A program made the position numbers and the translations under genes. From contig NZ_CP095053.1 in NCBI RefSeq assembly GCF_022921095.1, positions 2,956,501-3,020,500 of the forward strand: a stretch of DNA of 64,000 nt, read 5' to 3'. The stretch's first letter is position 1. Each line of letters starts with the position of its first letter. Positions 56,333 to 64,000 of this stretch are shown one piece after another. Below the pieces are notes generated by a model. The model made no database searches. It had not been told where the DNA came from and saw nothing but the letters and a program-made list of their open reading frames with translations. Source of the DNA: Hymenobacter aerilatus. Lineage in GTDB: Bacteria; Bacteroidota; Bacteroidia; Cytophagales; Hymenobacteraceae.

Positions 56333-59187
56333 CTACCGATTGATCTGCACCCAGCCTTTGTAGGTGCGCTTGGTGCGGTTGAGGTCGTTGAACTCCACCT
56401 CGGCCAGGTAGAAGTACATGCCATCCGAGAGTTGAGGACCGTTGCTGCGCTCCTCGCTACTACCGCCCCCATCCCAGTTGATGAAGGGGTCCTGGTCGCC
56501 CTCATACACCTTCACGCCCCAGCGGTTGAAGGCCGTGAAGTGCGTGCGACGCAGGCTGCTGGTTACTTTGGGCCGGAATGTGTCGTTCACGCCATCGTTG
56601 TTGGGCGTGAAGATGTTGGGTAGCAAAAACAGCTGGCATTCATCGTTGCAGGCCTCGTTGCTGAAGGCGCTCAGCTCCCCGTTGCTACCCACCGCTCGCA
56701 CCTGGTAGCACCCGGATACGGTAGTAAGCCCCATGTGCACGTAGCTGGGCTCCATCGTAGTAGCCAGCAGCTGATACTCCGTAGCCTCGGGGCCGCGGTA
56801 ATACACCTGGTACCCCGTTACTGCCAGATTACAATTGGGCGGCGAGTTGGCATCCAGCTGCCAGCGCAGATAGTTGGTGTAGCGCTGGTTGGGGCTGATA
56901 ACCGTGGTGGGCAACGCGTACAGATTGGCCGCCAGACTGTCGCAATTTGTTGTTTGTAGCGTCAGGATGGGCCGGCACGGCACCGGCGCCACGCATATTT
57001 CCTGGCTGGCATTCAGCAGATTAGGCAGGTTGGGCGAGGCATAAGAGCCATTGGTCTGCACATAGTAGCAGTACGTTTCGCCGGCTATCAATGGGTTGGC
57101 CGCCGTGCCGCGGTCGGTGTAGGTACCGCTGGTGGCAGTGCCCGCCACGGTAGCCAGCAGCGTGAAGGTAGGGCTGCCCGGCGCCCGACGGTAGATGGTA
57201 GTAGGCTGCAGGGTATTGTCCCAGGGCACGTTGTAGGTCCAGGTCAGCACGTTGCCGGACGCGGCCTCATCGGCCCTACCCGACAGGCGCACGCTGGAGG
57301 CCGGAGCCGCCGTCTCCCGAATTTCGGCGGCGTTGGCACTGGTGTTGTCGCGGCTGAAAAACTCCAGTTTATAAGTGAAGGCGCTATCCACTGTGTTGCG
57401 GCCCGCATCCACGAAGGTTGTTTCGGTGAGAGAAGTGGTGGTGAGTACCTGCTTGAAGGTAGTGGACGCAGCTGCTACGTTCTGGCCCGGTGCCCGGTAG
57501 AGGCGGTAGCCAGCCGGCGCCGTAAAGCCCGTCTGGTTGAGAGGCGGCGTCCACTTCACGGTTACCTGGCCGTTGGTGGCGGTGCGGTCTACCGTCACGT
57601 TGGTGAGCAGGGCGCTGGTGCCATCGAGAGTCACGCAGGCTTCAGCCGAGGCAATACTCTCACCGCCTTTAGGCAGCGGAAACACCGCGTAGATGCGGTA
57701 GCAGTAGGTTTTGCCCCGCTCCAGGCCCCGCCCGTTGTTGTCATCCTGAAAGGAACTCAGCCCGGCATCAATAGCCCCAATCTGCGTGTAGCCCGCCGAG
57801 GCCGGAATGCCCGTCTGGCAGTCGACAGGCACAAATCCCGACGTATTTTCCTTCCGAAAAATCAGCATCTGACTGGCCTGCGTGCATTGATACCGGTCCC
57901 AGGTGAGCACCACCCGCGTGCTGCTACCCTGCCGCTGGGCCTGTAGGGTTTGGGGCGGCGGCCCAATCACACGCACTCGCCATATCTTCTCGTCAATCAA
58001 GGGCGGGTTGCCGCCGGTGGGTACGTCCTGGGCTTTGAAGGTGAACAGGTAGGGGTCACGGCGCACATCCTCGCAACTGGTCACCCACCGAAACGCGCCC
58101 CGCGCCGTGGGCGGCCCCGTAGCGGTTTGCTGAAACGTGATGGGCGGAAACGTGCCGTAGGCGAACAGCTGAACGGGGTTGCGGTCGGGGTCGGTGGCTG
58201 TCACGGCGCCGTTCACCGTGGTGCCTGCCACCACGCAAATGTCTTCCGGAATGGTTACCTCGGGCCGCAGGTTGGTGCTGGGCCCTACCACAATCTGCAT
58301 ATCCCGGATAACGGTGCCAATCAGCCGGGGCCGGGCGCCCGCCACGCGCCGCCACTCTTCTACTACAAAGGCAAAGTTGTACTCGCCGATGCTCTGGCTG
58401 CTCGGCGCATTCCACACAATCAACCCTGTGTTGATGTCCTGCCGGAAGTAAGAACGACCACTACCCGGACTACCCAAGTAGGCTACCTGCCGACCATTGG
58501 TATCATATATATCAGGATACTGAAAGCCGGGCACGGTGCTCGAATCTACTACCCCACCCCGCGTTCTAATTATCTCGGGGGAGAAGCCCGCTTACTTGGC
58601 CGCAGCTTAAAGGCCAGCGAGTCGCCATCCGCGTCGTACGCTGCTGGGCTGTGCAGGTACACCTGGTTCGCAGTGGCCTGGTCGATGGCCGGGGCTGTGA
58701 GCACGGGCGAGCGATTAATGCCCAACGCCGGATCAATGGTAATGCTGGTGCCCAAGTAGAACGCCTGCCTATCCGGAGTACTCAGATTTCGCACTTCCTT
58801 GTTGCGATACTCCCCTATAAAGCTAACTAAGTATTGTCCAGGCGCATTATAAATATGGTCGAAGTAGTACACGTTGACCTTGGTATTGGGTGCAGAAGGA
58901 ATAACGGTTCCGTTTCCTACCCGTGCCACGTCTATACTAGTACCGTCGCCAAAGAAGAAAGTAGAAGTAGGCTGGTCTGCCGCCTGAGGGCCCGGTATTT
59001 TCGTGTACAACACCATCTTAAAGAAGATGCGGCGCGGGTTGCGAGCGGGCGTGGTATCGGACTTGGCCTGAATGTCGCCGGCGCGGATGTGCGAGGCATA
59101 GGTGACCAACGGTAGTAGCCACAAAATAAAAAGGGTTACCACTGTTAGTGGTAACCCTTTGCGCCAGGTAGGTAGGCTTACGCTCAT
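56333..59187 (-). pseudogene. large type B T9SS cargo gene broken by a -1 frameshift
   Basis: Two reading frames together match the intact neighbour at 59233 (940 residues) along its length. The first part (59187-58570) has the signal peptide (LPLTVVTLFILWLLPLVTYA), ASHIRAGDIQAKSDTT and AAYDADGDSLAFKLRPSKRA, then ends early. The second part, open through 58577 to 56333, resumes at EIIRTRGG, VPGFQYPDIYD. It goes on through fibronectin-III-like repeats to the gliding-type C-terminal domain (LPNIFTPNNDGVNDTF, FNRWGVKVYEGDQDP, GMYFYLAEVEF, KGWVQI). The shift is at a run of five C (complement of 58577-58581); six would restore the frame. It could be a pseudogene, a slippage switch or an error. Confidence 0.85.
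59121..59160 (-). terminator. intrinsic-terminator-like hairpin inside signal-peptide codons
   Basis: On the minus strand AAAGGGTTACCACT, loop AAC, AGTGGTAACCCTTT (59160-59130) form a perfect 14-bp stem, followed directly by TTATTTTGT. It covers codons 10-22 of the frameshifted gene and lies about 73 bases after the stop of the upstream cargo gene. It can serve as that gene's terminator. Confidence 0.75.
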
Positions 59188-59232
59188 GATAGGATGGCTG
59201 ATAAAATTAACTAATAACCTGTTGGTTACAAG

Positions 59233-62055
59233 TTAATGATTTATCTGCACCCAACCCTTATAGGTTCGCTTAGTATTGTTGAAATCCAGGAACTCTACCT
59301 CGGCTTGATAGAAATACATGCCATCGGCCAGGCGGGGCGTGTTGCGGCCCTCGCCCACGTTGCTGCCTCCGCTCCAGTTGATGCGCGGGTCCTGGTCGCC
59401 TTCGTACACCTTCACACCCCAACGGTTGAAGGCCCGGAACACAATGCGCCGCACGGGGCTCGAAATCTTCGGCACGAAGGTGTCGTTTACACCGTCGCCG
59501 TTGGGCGTGAAGATGTTGGGTAGCAAGAAGAACAGGCAGTCTTCGGCGCAGGCCTGGTTGCTGAGGTTGCTGCGCTGCCCAATATTGTCTACGGCCTGCA
59601 CCTGGTAGCAGCCGGCCGCCGAGGGCAGATTGCGGTGCACGTAGCTCATAGTCGTTACAGAGTCGATGAGTGCGAAGGGCGCATCGGCCGTGGGCTGGTA
59701 GAAGATGCGGTAGTACACGATGCCACTGGGGTTACAGCCCGCCGGGTTGTTGCTGTCGAGCGTCCAGGTGAGGCGATTTGTATAGGTGAAGCCCACCGGC
59801 GGGAACGCGCCATTTGAAGCCGAGCCCACTGAACTCAAACTGTCGCAGTTAAGCGAGCGAAGCGTAAGTACCGGCGTGCACGGCACCGCCCGAATGCATA
59901 ACTCCTGACTCAGGTTGATAAGGTTGGTGGGTAGGCCCGCACCGCTGTACGAGCCTGTGGTCTGCACGTAGTAGCAATACGTCTGCCCCGAGGTCACGTT
60001 CCGGTCGGTGTAGGTGCCGCCGGTGGCCGTGCCCGTCACGGTAGCCAGTTGCGTGAAGGTAGGGCTGTTCTGCTCGCGTCGGAAAATGACGGTTGGTTGC
60101 AGCGCATTGTTCCAAGGCACATTGTACGTCCAACGCAATATATTCCCGGCCGCCGTCTGATCGGTGGAACCGGCCAGTAGGACGCTGCTGGCCGGCCCTA
60201 CCACCTCGGGCGTAGTAGACGCCGCCGTAAAGAACTCCATCCGATAGTTGTAGCCTACCCCTACGGTATTCAAGCCAGTATCCACAAACACCGTATCGTT
60301 CAGATTAGTAGTCGTAAACACCTGTTGGGTAGGGTTGGCGCTCTGCCCCGTGGCCCGGAACAACCGGTAGCCGGCCGGCGTAGCAAAGCCTGCGCTACTG
60401 GTTGGCTTCGACCAGCGCACCGTTATTTGGCCGTTGGCATCGGTGCGGTCTACCGTCACGTTGCGCATCAGCGCCGAGCGGCCGGAGATAGTCACACAAG
60501 CTTCGGCTGAGGCAATACTCTCGCCACCTTTGGGCAGCGGAAACACGGCGTAGATGCGGTAACAGTAGGTTTTGCCACGCTCTAGGCCCCGGCCATTGTT
60601 GTCGTCCACAAACGAGCTGAGGTTGGCCCCCACTGCGCCTACCTGCACAAAACCCAGCCCGGCCGGGATGCCCGTAGTACAGGAGTCGGGATTAAAATTC
60701 GACGGTCCTTCCTTCCGGAAAATTAGGATCTGGCTGGCCTGCTGGCAGATGTACCGGTCCCAAGTAAGGGTAGTCCGCGCCCCGCCTCCATTGATAAGCT
60801 GTGCCTGCAAGTTCTGTGGCGGCGGCCCTACCACCCGCACGCTCCACACTTTCTCGTCAATCAGCGGAGTACTGCCACCTGCGGGCCGGTCTTGGGCTTT
60901 AAACGTTATGAGGTAGGGGTCACGGCGTACGTCGTTGCACTGGGTGCTCCATTGGAAGGTACCACTAGCCGTAGGTGGCCCGAGGAGCGTTTGGCGAAAG
61001 GTAGCCGGCGGGAAAATTCCTCCATAGGCAAACAAATCCACCGGGTTGCGGTCGGGGTCGGTGGCCGTCACGGTGCCGTTCACCACGGTGCCCGCCACCA
61101 CGCAAATGTCGCGCGGAATGGTTATTTCGGGCCGCAGGTTGGTGCCAGGTACCACCTGAATCTGCATGTCGCGCACCACACGTCCAATCAGGCGCGGCCG
61201 CGCACCGGCCACGCGTCGCCATTCTTGTATTTCAATGGCCACGTTGTATTCGCCCAGGCCCGATGAGCTAGGGGCATTCCACACCAGCTGGCCTGTGTTG
61301 GAGTTGATTGTAAAAACAGCCCTGTCACCAACATTTGCACCCGTATACGACACCTGTACCCCCGCTGCATCCCGAACATTAGGATATTGAAAACCAGGAA
61401 CATCGGTAGCCGACACTACGTTTCTGAATACATTGATCAGATCCTCTACCAGCGCCTGGGTGCGCTGGCTGGGCAACAGCCTGTACACCAAAGAGTCGCC
61501 ATCGGCATCGAAGGCGGTTGGGTTGTGTAAGTACACTTGGTTAGCCGAGGCCTTGTCAATGGCCGGGGCCGTCAGCACAGGCGAGCGGTTGATACCCAGC
61601 GCCGGGTCGATGGTAATACGGGTCGTAATATAAAACGCATACGTGTCTGTGCGCCCCGCCATATTCAGAATGCCCGCGTTGCGGTACTCTCCTACGTAGC
61701 TGACATCATATTGCCCCAGCGCATTGTAGGTGTGCTCAAAATAGAATACGTTGATATCCGTATCAGCCGACACCTGCGCGAAGCCGGTCCGGGGTACATC
61801 TTTAACGCTCGTACCATCACCGAAGAAAAACGTGGCTGTTTCCGCCTTCACCGTTGACCCCCGGTTGGTGTACAGAATCATCTTGAAGAAGATGCGACGC
61901 GGGTTGCGGGCGGCCGTAGTATCGGACTTTGCCTGAATGTCGCCGGCCCGAATGTGCGACGCCTGAGCCTGCGGCCGCAGGCCCAGCAACAGCAGAAAAG
62001 TCAATATAAGCCCCAGAAATAGCCTGCGGCCCCAGCAGAGTAGCGGAAGGTTCAT
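59233..62055 (-). CDS. large secreted protein with type B (gliding-associated) T9SS domain
   Basis: A 940-residue surface or extracellular protein. It has a signal peptide (LFLGLILTFLLLLGLRPQAQA), then ASHIRAGDIQAKSDTT, a PKD-like segment (FFFGDGTS, FEHTYNALGQYDVSYVG), and a cadherin-like DADGDSLVYRL block. Repeated beta domains with fibronectin III features follow (DRTDANGQITVRWSKP, GYRLFRATG, NILRWTYNVPW). It ends with the type B sorting domain LPNIFTPNGDGVNDTFVPKI, FNRWGVKVYEGDQDPRINW, GMYFYQAEVEF, KGWVQIN. Such proteins are adhesins or matrix parts. Its downstream twin starts 45 bases later on the same strand. Confidence 0.9.
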   Translation of the reverse strand: MNLPLLCWGRRLFLGLILTFLLLLGLRPQAQASHIRAGDIQAKSDTTAARNPRRIFFKMILYTNRGSTVKAETATFFFGDGTSVKDVPRTGFAQVSADTDINVFYFEHTYNALGQYDVSYVGEYRNAGILNMAGRTDTYAFYITTRITIDPALGINRSPVLTAPAIDKASANQVYLHNPTAFDADGDSLVYRLLPSQRTQALVEDLINVFRNVVSATDVPGFQYPNVRDAAGVQVSYTGANVGDRAVFTINSNTGQLVWNAPSSSGLGEYNVAIEIQEWRRVAGARPRLIGRVVRDMQIQVVPGTNLRPEITIPRDICVVAGTVVNGTVTATDPDRNPVDLFAYGGIFPPATFRQTLLGPPTASGTFQWSTQCNDVRRDPYLITFKAQDRPAGGSTPLIDEKVWSVRVVGPPPQNLQAQLINGGGARTTLTWDRYICQQASQILIFRKEGPSNFNPDSCTTGIPAGLGFVQVGAVGANLSSFVDDNNGRGLERGKTYCYRIYAVFPLPKGGESIASAEACVTISGRSALMRNVTVDRTDANGQITVRWSKPTSSAGFATPAGYRLFRATGQSANPTQQVFTTTNLNDTVFVDTGLNTVGVGYNYRMEFFTAASTTPEVVGPASSVLLAGSTDQTAAGNILRWTYNVPWNNALQPTVIFRREQNSPTFTQLATVTGTATGGTYTDRNVTSGQTYCYYVQTTGSYSGAGLPTNLINLSQELCIRAVPCTPVLTLRSLNCDSLSSVGSASNGAFPPVGFTYTNRLTWTLDSNNPAGCNPSGIVYYRIFYQPTADAPFALIDSVTTMSYVHRNLPSAAGCYQVQAVDNIGQRSNLSNQACAEDCLFFLLPNIFTPNGDGVNDTFVPKISSPVRRIVFRAFNRWGVKVYEGDQDPRINWSGGSNVGEGRNTPRLADGMYFYQAEVEFLDFNNTKRTYKGWVQINH

Positions 62056-62216
62056 ATAGTGAACAGCTTAGAGAGCGGGAAGAAGAGTAGGAGAATATCA
62101 GGAGAAATCTGGTAGAAAACCAACAAATGTAGGACTGCCGGTGTTCTGAACTGGTTTCACGGTTCTAACGGCAGTGGCTTCGGATAGATTCATGAACGAC
62201 GAAAGCCCTATCTAGA

Positions 62217-62248
62217 TTGTTTCCTAGTAGGTCGGGGTGTACCTTTGG
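62217..62248 (+). promoter_or_regulatory. sdh promoter: TTG, 21-base spacer, TACCTTTG
   Basis: TTG at 62217-62219 and TACCTTTG at 62241-62248 fit the Bacteroidota consensus, leaving a leader of about 40 bases before sdhC. Confidence 0.65.
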
Positions 62249-62293
62249 CCGTTGCAATTGAATCACCTTCGCAAACCATTTCGCAGCTTCTAA

Positions 62294-63031
62294 ATGAGTT
62301 GGATTAGTAAAACATTTTCCAGCAGCATCGGTCGCAAGATTATCGTGGCCATCACGGGCTTGTTCCTGTGCTCCTTCCTTGTTGTCCACCTGATTGGCAA
62401 CCTGCAGCTATTCAAGAATGATGACGGCGTCGCCTTCAACATCTACTCCCACTTCATGGGAACCAACCCAATTATCCGCACCGTAGAGTGGGGACTGTTG
62501 CTGGGTTTTGGCTTCCATATTTATGAGTCGCTCACGCTGTGGCGCCGCAACCAGGCTGCACGCAGCGTAGGGTACGTGTCGAATCACTCGGAGCAAAACA
62601 GCAAGTGGCAGTCGCGCAACATGGCCTTTCTGGGCACCATCATCCTGTTTTTCTTGTTGGTGCACTTGTACAACTTCTTCTACCGCGCCCGCTTCGGCGA
62701 GTTGGATCCAGACATTAACAACAACGATGACTTGTATACACTGGTAGTGAGTTCGTTTCACCAGTGGTGGTACGTAGCTCTGTACGTGCTGGCTCAGGTA
62801 GCCCTATGCTACCACCTGCTGCACGGTTTCAAAAGCGCCTTCCAGACGCTGGGCCTCAATCACCGCAAGTATACTCCTGCTATTGAGGTTATTGGCTACG
62901 CCTTCTCCATTATCGTGTGCGCAGGTTTCGCCATCATGCCGCTGTATTTTTTCTTCTTCACCAACGAACAGGGTGACCCGCTTTCGGCGGTAGCACCCTT
63001 GGTTGATTCCATTAACCTAGCGCTGAAGTAA
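62294..63031 (+). CDS. sdhC: succinate dehydrogenase cytochrome b subunit
   Basis: The membrane anchor of complex II; in Bacteroidota a single ~230-residue di-heme protein with five helices. The 245-residue product begins [21 protein letters not shown] and has [76 protein letters not shown] and a fifth helix near [19 protein letters not shown]. Its membrane His residues are the heme ligands. The stop TAA overlaps the sdhA start (TAATG), so the subunits are translationally coupled. Confidence 0.95.
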   Translation: MSWISKTFSSSIGRKIIVAITGLFLCSFLVVHLIGNLQLFKNDDGVAFNIYSHFMGTNPIIRTVEWGLLLGFGFHIYESLTLWRRNQAARSVGYVSNHSEQNSKWQSRNMAFLGTIILFFLLVHLYNFFYRARFGELDPDINNNDDLYTLVVSSFHQWWYVALYVLAQVALCYHLLHGFKSAFQTLGLNHRKYTPAIEVIGYAFSIIVCAGFAIMPLYFFFFTNEQGDPLSAVAPLVDSINLALK

Positions 63032-64000
63032 TGTTTCCGGACTCGAAAATTCCCGAAGGCCCAATAGGCGAAAAGTGGGACAAGCATAAATTTGACGTTA
63101 AGCTGGTTAACCCGGCTAACAAGCGTAAATACGATATCATTGTGGTAGGTACCGGCTTGGCTGGTGCCTCGGCCGCAGCATCACTGGCAGAGCTCGGGTA
63201 CAATGTGAAGGCCTTTTCCTTCCACGACTCGCCGCGCCGCGCGCACAGCATTGCTGCACAGGGTGGTATCAACGCTGCCAAAAACTACCAGAACGACGGT
63301 GACTCCGTGTTCCGTTTGTTCTATGACACAGTAAAAGGGGGCGATTACCGCTCTCGCGAAGCCAACGTGTACCGCCTGGCGCAGGTATCGGTGAACATCA
63401 TCGACCAGTGCGTGGCACAGGGTGTACCGTTTGCCCGTGAGTATGGCGGCCTGCTGGCTAACCGTTCATTTGGGGGCGCGCAGGTGTCGCGCACGTTCTA
63501 CGCACGTGGCCAGACCGGACAGCAGCTTCTACTTGGTGCCTACTCTGCTTTGTCGCGGCAAATTGCATACGGCAAGGTGAAGATGTATACGCGCACCGAA
63601 ATGCTGGACCTAGTATTGGTAGATGGCAAGGCACGCGGTATTGTGACGCGTAACCTAATTACTGGTGAAATCGAAACTCACGCGGCACACGCTGTTATTC
63701 TGGCTACAGGTGGCTATGGTAATGTATTCTACCTGAGCACTAATGCCAAGTATTCGAATGCGACGGCAGCATGGCGAGCCCACAAGAAGGGAGCTTACTT
63801 TGCTAACCCCTGCTTCACCCAAATTCACCCTACCTGTATCCCCGTATCCGGTGACTACCAGTCGAAACTGACACTGATGTCGGAGTCGCTGCGTAATGAT
63901 GGGCGCGTGTGGGTACCTAAAGAAAAGGCTACTGCTGAGCGCTTACGCAAAGGTGAAATTCGCGTGGCGGATATCAAAGAAGAAGACCGCGACTACTTCC
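63031..64000 (+). CDS. sdhA: succinate dehydrogenase flavoprotein subunit, N-terminal part (runs off right edge)
   Basis: SdhA oxidises succinate to fumarate with covalently bound FAD. The ATG at 63031 overlaps the sdhC stop. Translation gives [20 protein letters not shown], then [23 protein letters not shown] (FAD Rossmann motif GxGxAG), [16 protein letters not shown] with the His that carries [29 protein letters not shown] and [18 protein letters not shown]. It also has [11 protein letters not shown] and [15 protein letters not shown]. The frame stays open to base 64000, about 323 of ~640 residues. This long form is typical of Bacteroidota complex II. Confidence 0.95.
   Translation, partial: MFPDSKIPEGPIGEKWDKHKFDVKLVNPANKRKYDIIVVGTGLAGASAAASLAELGYNVKAFSFHDSPRRAHSIAAQGGINAAKNYQNDGDSVFRLFYDTVKGGDYRSREANVYRLAQVSVNIIDQCVAQGVPFAREYGGLLANRSFGGAQVSRTFYARGQTGQQLLLGAYSALSRQIAYGKVKMYTRTEMLDLVLVDGKARGIVTRNLITGEIETHAAHAVILATGGYGNVFYLSTNAKYSNATAAWRAHKKGAYFANPCFTQIHPTCIPVSGDYQSKLTLMSESLRNDGRVWVPKEKATAERLRKGEIRVADIKEEDRDYF

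Noticed and set aside
58570..59187. A separate 205-residue secreted protein
   Set aside because: It aligns with the N-terminus of the intact twin and its missing remainder follows in another frame, so it is part of one frameshifted gene.

Overview
The window looks like chromosomal DNA of a Hymenobacter-like member of the Bacteroidota (Cytophagales). The evidence is type A and type B type-IX-secretion sorting domains on secreted proteins, promoters of the Bacteroidota type (TTTG, then 19-22 bases, then TAnnTTTG), high-GC coding sequence, and a striking excess of the word CTACCC/GGGTAG on both strands. No phage, plasmid, insertion-sequence, rRNA or CRISPR structure was seen. The genus is inferred from style and protein families only.

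Layout. 1-9.0 kb: the 5' end of pgk (minus), a tandem two-domain D-Ala-D-Ala ligase, a PASTA protein, a type A T9SS cargo, a rhodanese, an OhrR/Ohr peroxide-stress pair and a zinc-free MDR reductase. 9-17.2 kb: a RecQ helicase, a MarR-MFS efflux pair, a first STAS-like small protein, a possible DNA-annealing protein, LolD and sucC. 17.2-22.7 kb: a second Ohr, tRNA-Arg(CCG) and an accessory stretch with four more small proteins sharing the STAS-like architecture. 22.7-32 kb: a copper P-type ATPase, a small GNAT protein, two disordered proteins, a universal stress protein, a Gfo/Idh/MocA oxidoreductase, a TonB receptor and an acyltransferase. 32-43.3 kb: hydrolase, second acyltransferase, AT-rich hypotheticals, sugar dehydrogenase, dicarboxylate symporter, small proteins and a T9SS subtilase, separated by long palindromic repeats. 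43.3-56.3 kb: carbonic anhydrase, aconitase, a TlpA-like lipoprotein, polyprenyl synthase, folK, a decayed lipoprotein pseudogene and fabD. 56.3-64 kb: two large tandem type B cargo genes, one frameshifted, then sdhC-sdhA running off the end.

Functionally the window mixes central metabolism (pgk, sucC, acn, sdhCA), envelope building (Ddl, PASTA, LolD, fabD, polyprenyl synthase), stress defence (two Ohr, OhrR, CopA, USP, RecQ) and the secretion economy of a gliding-type Bacteroidota. The items most worth follow-up are: the family of five divergent STAS-like proteins sharing a (N/A/T)-D-(N/D/H) motif; the intrinsic-terminator-like hairpin inside the signal-peptide codons of a frameshifted cargo gene; the TAnnTTTG boxes placed 2-8 bases before start codons, implying leaderless transcripts; the families of intergenic long inverted repeats; and the CTACCC word bias.
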